NCBI RefSeq assembly: GCF_025698545.1
Contig: NC_068575.1
Span: 59,839,980 to 59,903,979, forward strand
Source: Gossypium raimondii
Lineage: Eukaryota; Streptophyta; Magnoliopsida; Malvales; Malvaceae
DNA length: 64,000 bases
Direction: 5' to 3'
Shown: piece after piece, positions 37,807 through 50,084 of the stretch
Position numbering within the stretch: position 1 is the first letter of the stretch
How the letters are laid out: each line of letters starts with the position of its first letter
Program-made: the position numbers and the translations under genes
The notes under the pieces: model-generated
Told to the model about the DNA's origin: nothing
Database searches by the model: none
Seen by the model: the letters and a program-made list of their open reading frames with translations, nothing else

Positions 37807-38527
37807 TCTAGGGGTGAGCAAAACTCAATTCGGTTTGAAAAATTCAAAATTCAAGTTATCGAATCAAATTATTCGAGTCAACTTGAATAAGTATTTCGAG
37901 TTTTGTGTTCGAGTTGAGTTGAATTTTATAATTCAAATAACTCGAATAATTTTGAATAACATATCGGTATAAATACTCCTTTGGTCCTTGTCAATTTTGA
38001 AAATGAGCAACCTGGTCTTTCTCAAAAAAAATAAAAAAAATCTTAAAATTCAAAATATTTATAAAAAATTCTAAAATTTATATTTTTTAAAAAATTCTAA
38101 AGAATGTATAAAGAAAGTTAAATTTTAAAAATTTTCTAAAATATTAATTTCAGGATCTAAATAAGTTAATTAATTATTCGACTCAATTCAATTTCATTTC
38201 ACTCGATTAATAAAAATTTAAATAGAATTAAGATGATAAAATAGGACTCACAACTTGATTAACTCAATTTTTCACTCAATTTTATCGAACGCTCATCCCT
38301 ACATATGAAAATAAAATAACATTGAAAATACTAATTAAAAATTTCCTCTAAAACACACATTTGAAATCGTCATGATAAAATAAAATTTTTTTGTTGGAAT
38401 AGTTTTGTTGTGAAAATTTGATGTCATCATTTTTATTAAAATAGTTAATAATATTAACTATTTAGACTAATTAACATTATAGAAGTAGAGGAACCAAATT
38501 ATGTCGAAATTTAAAGTATATAAATTA
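37807..38527. other. AT-rich spacer
   Basis: Contains GAATAA/CTCGAAT-type phrases (37815-37960 and 38160-38300, partly inverted: AACTCAATTCGG and GAACGCTCATCCC) suggesting another worn fold-back element of about 490 bp. No gene. Confidence 0.4.
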
Positions 38528-39140
38528 TGTAACAGCTCGTTTTTCAGTGGTATCGAAAACAGTGGTTTCGGGGCCACCAAATCTGACAAGTAAGTTCGTA
38601 AATATTATTATTTAATATTTACGAGTCCAATGTGATTTTTAAAAAGGTTTTTGATTTGATAATTTATGTTATATAAGTGACTTATTAAGTTCAACTGGTT
38701 TTATAAAATAAGGTATTGGGACCTTGTTTTTCTAAACTGAGCCGTAAATAAAAATATTTACAGAGTGTCATTAAGGTGGTATTAAAGTTTCCTTAAAAAA
38801 TTTTAACGTTTCGATTGTTAATTAATTAAAAAGGATCAAATTAAAAAAAAGCACATTCCCGGGACTCCGTTCCTGTAAATCGAACTTCTAGTTGTATAGT
38901 TAATTAGGTTTCGATTAAGTGAATTTACTTGAATTAAAAGTAATTAGGTATAATGACTAAATTACATATAGGATGAAAGTTAAATTATAGATTAAAGAAA
39001 AAATAAAAGGAATAAAGTTAAAATATATATTATAATATTATAATATTATATAATAATAAAACAAATAAATAAAAGAAATAGATATAGAGAAAGAAACTGA
39101 GAAGCAAAAACGAAGCAAGGGAAGAAGAATATTATATAAG
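38528..39140 (+). mobile_element. LTR fragment related to the LTRs at 58-64 kb
   Basis: It begins TGTAACAGCTCG and carries AACAGTGGTTTCGGGGCCAC, the same opening as the two large LTRs at the right end of the window (AACAGTGGTTTCGGGACCAC). Homology then fades and no matching right end is found, so this is a truncated 5' piece. The right limit is approximate. Confidence 0.6.
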
Positions 39141-39352
39141 GTTTTTTTTATTCTAAAAAAATATTTTTCATATTAACAATATCACATCAGTATAGCACAA
39201 GAAAACGTTGAATCATACTAGCATGTTGAATATTTCATTAGATCAATTATAGGCGAAATTGAAATGGTTCATACTTGGTAAAGTGTATGGAAGAAGAAAA
39301 TATTGATAATCTTAATAAAGCAAATTCAAATTCGGATGATGATGGTCTCGGT

Positions 39353-40022
39353 TAGACCTGCCCATGGGCCGGGCCGGGCCGGGTTCGGGCATGACCCACA
39401 AAAAAATTTCAGCCCGTTTACTAGGCTCGGGCCCGGCCCGGCCCGAAATATGGGCCTGAGATTTTGCCTAGACCCGGCCCAAAGAAAAAATATAGGGCCC
39501 GAGCCCGTTTTTAATTAAAATTATTTTTTAATTGTTATTAAAATTAATTGTTAGTAAAATTATCAAATTATTAATTGTTAATTGTATTGATTGTTGTAAT
39601 AAAATCTAACATTTTATTAGTAAATGTATCAAATTATTAATTGTATTAATTGTTGTAATAAAATCTAACATTTGATTAGTAAATTTATCAAATTATTAAT
39701 TGTATTAATTGTTGTAACAAAATCTAACATTTGATTAGTAAAACAAACTTGATGTTTTATTATTATTATTTTGTAACACTAGTCAAGGAAATGAAAGTAA
39801 ATAAACTTAAAATAAAAAACTATTATATTTTAAAAATAAAAAATATATATTTAATATTTTTCGGGCGGACGGGCCCGGCCAAAAATCTTGCCCGAGGCCC
39901 AGCCCATTTTTTAAACGGGCCTAAAATTTTGCCCAAGCCCATATTTCGGGCCTATATTTTTACCCAAACCCTCCCATATTTTGACAGTCAGTCAGTCGGG
40001 CAGCCTACCATGGATGTGTCTA
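39353..40022. mobile_element. GC-rich hAT-like non-autonomous element, copy 2
   Basis: It begins TAGACCTGCCCATGGGCC and ends CCATGGATGTGTCTA (more worn), flanked by a perfect 8-bp duplication GTCTCGGT (39345-39352 and 40023-40030). The subterminal blocks (CCATATTTCGGGCCTATATT) are nearly identical to copy 1. At 670 bp it is longer because of an internal tandem repeat at about 39555-39740. Confidence 0.85.
39555..39740. repeat. 59-bp tandem repeat inside hAT-like copy 2
   Basis: About three units of 59 bases, each with TATCAAATTATTAATTGTAT and AAAATCTAACATTTGATTAG. Period measured between successive AAAATCTAAC phrases (39601, 39660, 39719). Copy 1 lacks this block. Confidence 0.8.
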
Positions 40023-40030
40023 GTCTCGGT

Positions 40031-41450
40031 TAATGACCAACAAATGATGATAATGAGCGTATGTTAAATATTACAAATGAAATAATCGAACAAACATGCA
40101 TAGAACAATTAGATAAAATTGCATATGATATTTATTTTTCTTGCTATTTTTATCAATAATCGTGTTATCAACTAATTTTTTAAACTAACATAATACATAT
40201 GATTATTTGATTTAAATTTTGTTACTTAGAAATTATTTTATTAAACTAATATTTTAAAAAATATAAATTATTTATGTGTAATTAAAATTTGTACTTTATT
40301 AGCTAAACGGGTCTAAGGAATTACAATTACAAAAAGTGTAATTATACTTTCATTCAATTATTCCATGTTGTCCAAATAGACCTTTGGTGGAGTTTTAACT
40401 TAAAATTTGTTGATTGAAACCTTTTTCCAATCATTTTGATATATTTAAATATTTTATAAAAAAATATGATGAGAATTTTATCTTTTAATGTTTACATTTT
40501 AATTTCACTTTTATTCTTTTACGAGCTAAATTTGATATTCAATCTTAAACAAAAGTATAATTTGATCATTAATCATTCAAAATCATTTAATTATTATTTT
40601 TAACGAAAGTACTAATTAAAATGTTAAAATTTTAAACATAGCAGCCCGTGTGGCAATTCACATTTACATCATACATTTTTTAAAATTATGATCTTTTATA
40701 ATTTTTGGATTTTAATTTTGAATATTTTTATAATTTTTATAATTTTTATTATTGTAACATATAAAATAAATAGTATCATTGCCACATAAATTGCCATACT
40801 AATATCATTAAAAAATAATTTTAGTTAACACTTTCTTAAAAAAGAAATTGACTATTTAAAAAAATAATGATTAAATTTTACTAAAAATAATTAAGGATTA
40901 AATTGATAAAAAATAAAGTCGGTTAATTAAAACTATCATTTTGCTTTTTAAAAATACATGATTGCTCTTTGTATGAGTCGTTTTTAATAGATAAAAGCTT
41001 TGTTTTTCGTAAATTTTCAAAAGCGACTTAATCACTTTCGAAATAGATAAAATCAAATATTTAGAGGGATTAATTTATTTCATGCCGAAATTGAGAGATA
41101 TGGGAAATGTGTTTTTACGTAAAACATCAATTTTATCTAATTTCTCATCAGCATTTATTCCAAGGAAGCAAGGTAGGGCCAATAAAATGCCCAAGCAACT
41201 ATTTTACTATGGGTGCAACGTGTCCACAGATCTGTGAGGTTACTTCTTTCGTCTAGTGCGTTAATCTCTGCCGTTTACAGCTTCTAGATTCTCACGCTGA
41301 TTAGTTAAACGCAGCGCTTTAGTAAAATTACACAATATTACATTAAAATTTCAAATGTACAGAGTATAATACGAAGAAAGATATAATCGGCGGCGATATC
41401 GGAGGAAACGACGACGGCGGCAGAGACACAGATTCGTGGCCAATCAACTA
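40031..41450. other. AT-rich spacer and METTL23 promoter
   Basis: No gene to about 41200. The last 250 bases are GC-richer (TGCAACGTGTCCACAGATC, CGGCGGCGATATCGG) and should contain the METTL23 promoter and leader. Confidence 0.45.
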
Positions 41451-42920
41451 ATGAAGACGATATCTCGTCATTTTTACGGCGACTCTGAGAAAACCGCCTT
41501 CTCCATATCGATAGTTGAGGTAGTAATTTTTTCATAAAACTCTATGAAAGGAAAAAAAAAAAAAAAGAGTAGAAGCTTTAAGGACTAGGGTATAATTTTT
41601 TTTTTACGATGAGCAGAACATGAAAGAAGACTATGGCTTATTCGTTTGGCCTTGTAGTATCGTACTGGCCGAGTATGTTTGGCAACACAAACTGCGCTTT
41701 TCCGGGAATAATGTAGTCGAGGTATTTCTTATAATAAATTCGAATTTTCGCTTTGGTATCTCGAGAATTTTTATGTTTGTTTTTTTGCAGCTCGGTGCAG
41801 GAACTTGCTTACCTGGATTGGTAGCTGCCAAAGTTGGCTCCAATGTCACCCTTACCGACGATGCAAATAGATTGGAGGTAGTATTTACTTACTTTTACCT
41901 GTAAATATAGTATCCCTGAGTTGAAAATTGATAATTTTATCCAAAATTTGGAACACTAGTAGAAATTAATGTTGATTATAAATCCTTTTATCAGCCTAAA
42001 ATTTGCTTTTGCTTAAACTGAATTATTATGACTGCAACTAATATTTTACTTTTTGATATTGAGCCACTGAAGTATGTACATGTATTGTTTGATGTAAATA
42101 CAGGTGCTTGAGAACATGAGAGGAGTCTGTGAACTAAATAATCTGAAATGTGAAGTAAGGTTTATGTTGATTGCTTGGATATTCTGTTACTTTATATCAG
42201 CCTGGTGTACTTATGAATTGCTTTTCATGGATTTAAGTTTTGTTTTTAGGTATTAGGATTGACATGGGGGGTTTGGGATGCATCCATATTTAGTTTACAC
42301 CCGAAAATTATTCTTGGGGCTGATGTTCTTTACGATGCACGAGGTATAAAACTACTTTACGATATTCTAGTTCCTTTGATTTATGCTGAAACAAAACGGT
42401 GACGGACTTGTGTTGGTAAGCCTTTGATGACCTCTTTGCAACTGTAACATTTCTGCTCCAAAGTAATCCAGGCTCGGTTTTCATAACAACTTATCATAAT
42501 CGAAGGTACTAGTTCTCTCCTCGGTCTCGTTTGTATTCTGATATATTCTGGTCCGGATTTTCTAGGATTCAATCAGAATTATGATGGCGACTGTTGTCTT
42601 GTTTTCCCAAGTCAAGTTCTTTAGTTGTTTCTACTGACTATGACTAATAATCTTGCAGCGGCCATCATCTTATTGAGTTCCTAATGGTCAAATGGGGACT
42701 CAAGTGTGTGAAGCTTCTTGATGGTTTTTCGTTATTACCATCCGATAAGGCAGCTAGGCTTAGTGGAAACATTCAATTGGCAGAAATCATATTGAACCAC
42801 GAGCAAATTGAGGTAATTGGGAAACATTAGATTAGCATGCATAAGTTTTGTTAAGCAGCCATATTTATGTGCATTCTTACTTGACTGCTGCAGGAAACTT
42901 CTTCCTCTGGAGCTAGATGA
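41451..42920 (+). CDS. METTL23: METTL23-like (FAM86/METTL21-type) methyltransferase
   Basis: Seven-beta-strand, SAM-dependent methyltransferase; animal METTL23 methylates histone H3 Arg, while the plant substrate is not known to me. Eight exons: 41451-41519, 41617-41721, 41791-41877, 42104-42154, 42250-42343, 42421-42505, 42659-42812, 42894-42920; all in frame, 223 residues. The SAM-binding glycine motif ELGAGTCLPG spans the exon 2/3 junction. Other family blocks are YGLFVWPCSIVLAEYVW near the N-terminus, TLTDDANRLE, VLGLTWGVWD, KIILGADVLYDA (post-motif I region) and SVFITTYHNRSGHHLIEFLM. I chose the ATG at 41451, not the in-frame 41620 one, because exon 1 (MKTISRHFYGDSEKTAFSIS) splices cleanly and matches relatives. 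Confidence 0.92.
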
Positions 42921-44764
42921 TTATGTTTAATTCACCTACACATTTGTCAATTTATATTACTCCTTGTAGCACAAATGAACTATGCCTTAAGTTCAGTAAG
43001 ATCGTATGCTGAAAATGATTGGAAAATGGTTTGTCAAGTGTTACTCGTTAGTCTCACTCTTGGTATTCTATTATTGATGCATATGCCAGTTTTCCTTTTG
43101 TACTTTTGCATTAGATATGGTCACTCTTTCTTGTTTGAATTCTTCTATATTCATAGCATGTTATTGAATCCTTTGAATTGGGAGACTTGGATACCAAGTC
43201 TTTTGTTTTTAAGTTTTTAGGCAAAGCTTGATCCGAACAAAATAGGGGTTTCAAGGATCAGCTTTTGTGCATTAAAGCAAAGTGATGAAAAAAATCTACA
43301 ATTTTGGTCAAACTGCCATCCCCTTCAGCTTCACCTAAATGTTTGGAGAGGCTTTCAGTTAAAACAATAAAATAAAATCAATTAACGGTAATGATCTTTA
43401 TACCAAAACACATTGATACTCCAATTAATCAGAAAGAGTAATCTGATAATTAAGCTGTTCAGATTCTAAACAGCAGTAGCACACGTGTGAGTATTATTTA
43501 TTGTCATTTTTCGTATATGAACATCACAAATAATATTAATCCACACAACGTTTGCCACTTGGCTATTAAAATGGATGCACACGGTGGCTTTGCTTTCAAA
43601 AGAGTTGGACACCTATCCGTCACCTGGATTGGGGATATGGATATATTATATCGATAAAAAATAATGAATACATTATGACAATGGGAAATACGTATAAATG
43701 GGCATACGATATCATATTAAATTTCTTTAAAACATGCTAAAATTCAATTATATATTATATAATTAACAAATGCAATTTAATTAAAAACAGTGGGGGATTT
43801 GTCGTGACCTATATATATGTGTGTGTGTGCAGCCCATGGATGCCCGTATAGATTTGCTGGCTATGCCCATCATTCAGCCATCGCTTTGCTTTGCTCGTTT
43901 TCTTTTATTTAAGCCTTTCGTCTACAGAGAAAGATCGAACACCCAGTTTCATTTTATATACTTTCTATTTCACACTGATTCTTAATTCCTCCCACTCTTA
44001 TCTTCTTGTATTTACTTGCAAAGAAAATAGAGGGAAGAAAGGAAAAAAGGAAGCCCCAAAATGAAATAAAAAAAACCTATGAATCTGGGAGTTTTCATTT
44101 GATGGATGTATAGATAGATCTAAAGCTTTGAAAACCCACATGTATTGCTCTATTCTGTTTAGATCTCCGTCGATTTCACCGGCTATCATTCAGTAGCTGA
44201 ATACTACAGTATAAAACAGCTGAATTCTACTGTGAGTTTTATTATTATTATGTGATTGATGTTTTTTTTCTTTCGATATGGTTCTTTTATTTAGTGATTT
44301 TAATTAGTTACTGAGTATTTCAGGCTGTGCAATTACTTGTGTGCAATTTTTATTGTTTTGTTCAATTTTGGGAATGTAAAGGTAAATTTGACTTTCCTGT
44401 TTTGTTCATCGCTTTTCTTTTTGGCCACAACTGATGTCGTTTTTGTTGTTTTTATTTATTAACTGGCAGTATTAGCTTAATTCCCCCTCCCCCCCCCCCT
44501 CATTTTACACTTTTGGCAGATTTGTTTTCTAATCTTTTTTTTTTTTTTGCGGGGGGGGGTGGTGTTTCGTCAAGGGATCGATTTGACGTTTAGTTGTCAG
44601 CTATTATTTGTTCAATTTAACAGGTGTGTATGTTTTCTTGGTGTGCAGGAGAGGACTGTGGTGGGAGTTTATTGATTCAAGTTTTTTTTTTTTTTTGGTG
44701 GGTTTGGTGCATCCAATTTTGGATGTTAAGGAGGAATTGGAGGCTGGCCCTGGTGAGATGAGGG
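42921..44764. other. METTL23 3' UTR, spacer and PP2C leader
   Basis: To about 43300 probably METTL23 3' UTR and downstream sequence. 43500-43930 is the likely PP2C promoter (CACACGTGTG at 43481-43490 is an E-box/ABRE-like ACGTG core). The PP2C leader seems to begin near 43930 and to contain an intron (donor near 44230, acceptor GTGCAG at about 44648). Homopolymer runs C11 and T14/G9 lie at 44482-44560. Confidence 0.45.
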
Positions 44765-47051
44765 ATGTTATCAAGGTTGGTCAACTTTCTGAGGGCCTGC
44801 TGGCGGACATCTTCAGACCGTGGTTCGGATGCAGCAGGCCGACAAGATGGGCTTCTTTGGTACAAAGACATAGGGCAGCACTTGAATGGTGAATTTTCTA
44901 TGGCTGTTGTCCAGGCTAACAATCTGCTTGAGGATCAAAGCCAGATTGAATCTGGCTCCTTGAGCACTCTCGAGTCTGATCCATTAGGTACCTTCGTAGG
45001 AATATATGACGGTCATGGTGGCCCTGAGACGTCGCGTTATATCAATGATCACCTCTTCCAGCATCTAAAGAGTAAGAGAACGTGAAACCAGTAACAGTTG
45101 GTAGCGATTTAACACATGCTGCAAGTACATTTTATGCCAAAATTTTAGGTTGAGAATCTGGTTGGTGCCTTGGTGACTCTGTTGATAATATCGTTTTGCA
45201 GGGTTTGCCACGGAGCAGCAATCCATGTCTGTTGATGTCATAAAGAAAGCATTTCAAGCAACAGAAGAGGGATTTTTCTCTGTTGTTGCAAAACAGTGGC
45301 CTATGAAGCCCCAGATTGCTGCTGTGGGATCATGCTGCCTGGTGGGTGTTGTTTGTAATGGGACCCTTTACATTGCTAACCTTGGTGACTCTCGTGCTGT
45401 GCTGGGAAGGCGTGTCAAGGCAACTGGGGAGGTTCTAGCCATCCAGCTGTCATCAGAGCATAATGTAGGAATAGAGTCTGTCAGGCAGGAGATGCGTTCT
45501 TTGCATCCTGATGACTCACACATTGTAGTTTTAAAATATAATGTATGGCGAGTAAAAGGCCTCATACAGGTAAGTTCTTTGATTGGATATTAGTAATAGA
45601 CATACAAAGGTGTCTATGAAAGTTATATTTTCTTGACATTGTTAAATGCTATAGACATATTGAAGGAACTAAAGGTATAAGAAATTAACCTTCTAAGTGA
45701 AGCAGAACTTTTCTATTTTTAAATCGTTCATGTGAAAAGCTGGACTTTACAGCATTCATTTGGTTAAGCTATATCTTTAACCAAGTTTGTTTCTCAGTTC
45801 ATTTTCCATTAATCAGCATAATGTGTGTGTGTGTGTATATTCTGGGATGTTGTGTGTCCAGATTCACTTAGGACATTAACGAAAGTTTCTTGTTGCAGAT
45901 TTCTAGATCCATTGGTGATGTTTACCTTAAAAAGCCTGAATTCAACAGGGAGCCTCTATATCAAAGGTTTCGGCTTCGTGAAACTTTTAGAAAGCCAATT
46001 TTGAGCTCTGAACCATCAATATCTATGCATGAACTCCAACCTTATGATCAGTTTATCGTATTTGCTTCTGATGGTCTCTGGGAACATCTTAGCAATCAGG
46101 ATGCAGTTGATATAGTTCAAAAGCATCCTCGCAATGTAAGATATACTTCTCTTAATGGATAACTAGTGTGGTTTTACTATTAAGTATATAATCTACTTAT
46201 TCACTGCGTGATTTGTGGTTTTGGTTTGAATTGGTGAAATTTGGGCATATCTACGCACTCTTTCAGTGAGTTGAGACTTCCTTTGAACTTGAAGCAATAT
46301 TGTCCTATTGCAATTTGAAGTTTCAGTTGTGTCTGCTTTGAGATCTTTAATTTTATTTTTCTCAACTTTCTATATGTTGTTCCACTCAGTGTGACATCAA
46401 TACTCGACGAACATTCATTTTGTACCACTGGAGTGATAGTGCCTCAGCAGCTGATTATACTTGATTGCATTAGCTGAACCTTAGCTTTAGAAGTTTCAGT
46501 TCAATTTTGTCCTTGATTCAATGGTGACATATATGCATGAAAATGTAATACAAAAAGTAAGTGCTATCTTACAATCTGGTTTAGAGATAATTGAATGGAG
46601 CTGTTAGCAACTAAGCCCACATATTTTGTTTGTATTCTCATGTGTGTTATTGGGATTGTTGTAGTATGACATAAGAGAGGTGTAAAGTCGTGGATTCATA
46701 TGCATAACCCTTTTTTTGCTGCAATAGTGATGTTTTTGTCGAGGAGCATGGAAATAAGTATCGTTATTGATTGTTTTGTGCTTATTCTTCTTCTCACAGG
46801 GGAGTGCTAGGAGGCTTGTGAAAGCTGCCTTGCTGGAAGCCGCTAAAAAGAGAGAAATGAGATACACAGATTTGAAGAAGATAGAGCGAGGCGTACGCAG
46901 GCACTTCCATGATGACATCACGGTTGTAGTTGTATTTCTCGATTCAAATCTTGTGAGCAAAGCCAGCTCAGCGAATAGCCATTCATTGTCCCTCAGAGGA
47001 GGTGGAGTTAACCTGCCTGCAAAAACTCTGGCTCCCTGTGCCCCTACTTAA
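44765..47051 (+). CDS. PP2C: Protein phosphatase 2C, clade D (PP2C-D)
   Basis: Metal-dependent Ser/Thr phosphatase; Arabidopsis clade D members dephosphorylate the plasma-membrane H+-ATPase and are inhibited by SAURs, and PP2C38 acts on BIK1. Exons 44765-45071, 45202-45569, 45899-46135 and 46800-47051 join in frame, 387 residues. The start [14 protein letters not shown] and [20 protein letters not shown] are clade D. Metal-site motifs are intact: [40 protein letters not shown] and [27 protein letters not shown] spans exons 2/3. The tail is Ser-rich and short. A longer upstream frame exists, but the 44765 ATG gives the family N-terminus. Confidence 0.96.
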
Positions 47052-49080
47052 TGTCAGTCGATAACGAGGTTAGCAACTCCTACTGTTGTATCTAGCTGAG
47101 AGTCGTCCTCTTATCTTATGTAATGCCTTCAGTTGTTATAAGCAAAGAAAGGAGAAGGTGCAGTGTTTTAATTAACATTTATTTATTATATGTATATTTT
47201 TTTTCTTTGTACAATGTAACATTTTAAGAGAGATATGTATATTTTTTTTCTATGTACAATGTAACACTTAAGAGAGAGATTCTATTTAGTTTATATAAGC
47301 CCTTTGATCTGGGAAGGGAAAGAATCAAGAAGCTACAGCAGCGAAGGTAACAAAATAAAGATTCGTTCTCATTTGTAGCATTGATTTCTGTATATTATGG
47401 TTGCTCTAATTCTGTAGTTTTTGGGTTTTGTAAATTATGTCGACATCCCTGAAAATCGAACTCTCTAGACTTGTTGGTTACATGTTGCAATAAATATTTG
47501 AGTTTATGTTGAAGCTTTGTAGGCACCGACTGGAATGGGCACTTGTGGAATTATCTATTTCCTCTTTTTGGGTCCTTTTTTTTTTTTACTAGCTATTTGT
47601 TCTAGAAATAGACAAAAAGGTTAGGTGGAGACATTGGGTTTCCTGTTTAATATCCCTAGGCATGGTAGGAGAGGAGTTATGAAAGAAGCCAAACCTATGT
47701 CCTAAAAGGAAAAAAAAAGCTATATTTGTGGCTGGGAGGATTCAATCGGGGTGGCTTGGTACTTGAATAAATACAAAATTTCCTTTTGCTGTCCAGATGT
47801 CTGATGGGTCATGTCATGGATTCTGTTCTGAATTTTAAAAACTGGGTTTTGTTGTGGCCCGTGGTGGGCCGTGTTGTGAGGTAATTGCTAGGTAAATATC
47901 ATTGCTTCTGTTGTCACTAAAGTATCATGGATGTAAGTTGGATTATTTTTTTATTAAAAAATTAGATAAATTAACTTTTAAAGAGCAAATATATTTTTTA
48001 TAAAAATTTTGTTTATTTTTATTCTTAAAATTGTGTTTTTATATATTAACTTGAAGAATATATGAAATGTCTTGTATAACTGTCTAATTATTTTGTCGGT
48101 CATAATAATTTTTAATAGTAAAATGACTAATTTTTTTAAAAAAAATTAATTTATTTTCTAATTTATTGTACATAAATTAATTTATTTATAATACTTTCAC
48201 TAAAGATAGAAGTAGACAGCAAAAAAAGCACGATCAAAATGTTAAAAGTTAATACCAAATCCGAATCAATCCGCTTGCAGCTTACTTAATGTTGTCCTGT
48301 GTTTTCTGGCAAATCTGTTTAAGCACTTGATCCACTAATCTGGAAGACTGAGAAAGGCACCACAATCATTGGACCTCTACCTTTTCCCCTTCTCGGTTCT
48401 GACCTGCTACGAGAGGCTCCCTTCTCCTCCATGATTAATTACTTATACGTGGATATGGAATGTGGTACTATTAATAAACTAATAATTTTGCATGTTCTGG
48501 TTCTCATCTTATTACAAATTTAATGCAACAAGAATGTTGTTGTCTTAGGATTTTAGCACCAACTTAACCAGTTGATTTTTAACTTACGAGGTGAGGTAGA
48601 ATTTGACTAGGACCCAGATCCTCGACTAGAACCTATGAGATTCGGGTGTTGAAAGACAAATCAGATTCCACAATATAAAATTTGAAGATAGAAATTAATT
48701 AAGCGTACTTTCTGAGTTCCTCAAAAGCCTTGGGCCTTGCCATGCCAGCCTCCCTCATCTTTGTTTTCTGCTTTATGTTAAAGTTAAGTACTGCATGATT
48801 CCTGGGAATAAGTTACTGAAGCTATTCGTACACGGGATTAGTTCCCCGCTTAGGACCACATTAGCCAGTGGATGAGTATCGGATCAAAGATGGATCTGAA
48901 TTAACGTTTTAATTAATTACTCACAACATACGATCCCAACTGTCCAGATTTAAGGCTCCAAATTTGGAAAATATAAATTGATGAAGTGGATGGAACAAGC
49001 AATGGATTATTATACATACATATATATATTATAAATATATATGTGAGAGAAATGATACATCATTTTAGTCTTGTTGATAC
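47052..49080. other. PP2C 3' UTR and spacer
   Basis: PP2C 3' UTR probably ends near 47350. Two near-identical phrases (TATGTATATTTTTTTTCT with GTACAATGTAACA) at about 47190 and 47235 are a short local duplication. Further on I see no gene; 48300-48430 is GC-richer but without an ORF. Confidence 0.45.
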
Positions 49081-49560
49081 AAAGAGTCGGGGTGGAGAAG
49101 ATTATAGCGGAGATTGAAAGTCAGTCCATCCTAATAGGTGGGGAGCCGTACAATTTTGGAGGTAAGAGGGTTAGTGGAGTGAGCACAGACTAGTAGTCGG
49201 AGGAAGGATTAAGAGAGAAGAAAGTTGGAAAGGAAGGGTAGTGTGCGTCTCTCTCAAGGATGAGAGGGGGTTAAAATGGGGCACGTGGCAGTCTCTCATT
49301 GGCTAACTGGTCCCTTCAAGGGTTCTAGTTAGGTAGGCGATGTAACACTACTCAGGTTGTAAGGTGTGCAAGTGACAAGTGATGACTGTCTCGTTGGAGT
49401 AACTTGCCCATCAGAGATAGCGGCTCCTGTGTTCCCTAAGCTTTGACAGAATAGTGCCCCTGGCGGAGGTAACTACCCTAGTGGTGAAGGTCATCATGTA
49501 TAACAAGTCCGTATTTCAGCTATCCCCGTATCAGAGGAGAAGCAGCGATCACAAATCATA
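49081..49560. repeat. GC-richer degenerate repeat, probably an LTR piece
   Basis: An abrupt change to purine-rich, GC-richer sequence (GAGTCGGGGTGGAGAAGATT, CACGTGGCAGTCTCTCATTG, GCCCCTGGCGGAGGTAAC) without ORFs, unlike its AT-rich flanks. It looks like a fragment of a retroelement, but I could not find matching ends or a second copy. Confidence 0.3.
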
Positions 49561-50084
49561 CTAACAAATGCATTTGGATCTGAATTTTGAATCAAAGCCT
49601 TAGACTTGCCTTGGATCTATAAGAGCTTTTACGTATCCAAAATTACTACAATTACAAACCTGGAGGTCTCAAATCTCAATCTAGAATGAAACCTCTTGAC
49701 TTTGAGAACTGAAGTTCATAATATTATTTATCTTCTATATATATGTACACCCTCATCATATTGTATTCATGCACTACCACTCTGTTTGCACCGATCATTT
49801 ACAGGAAGAGCAGGACACGGCACAGCAAGGTATATATATGTATATAATAGCCGCCAATTACTATATAACTACATCAAAACCTTAAAAAAAGGGGTTGATT
49901 CAGCACAATGTTCATATGATCCCTGTATGTAGACACTACTCAAAGAGACAGGAGTACGCAAACAGTCGAATTTAATGAACTAAATCAGATTACACACAAG
50001 CCCCGGCAAGTAAACAATGTTATAAATCAAATATAAACAACTCTTCTCTACTCGTATTGTTTAGTTTAGTTTACAATAAAAACA

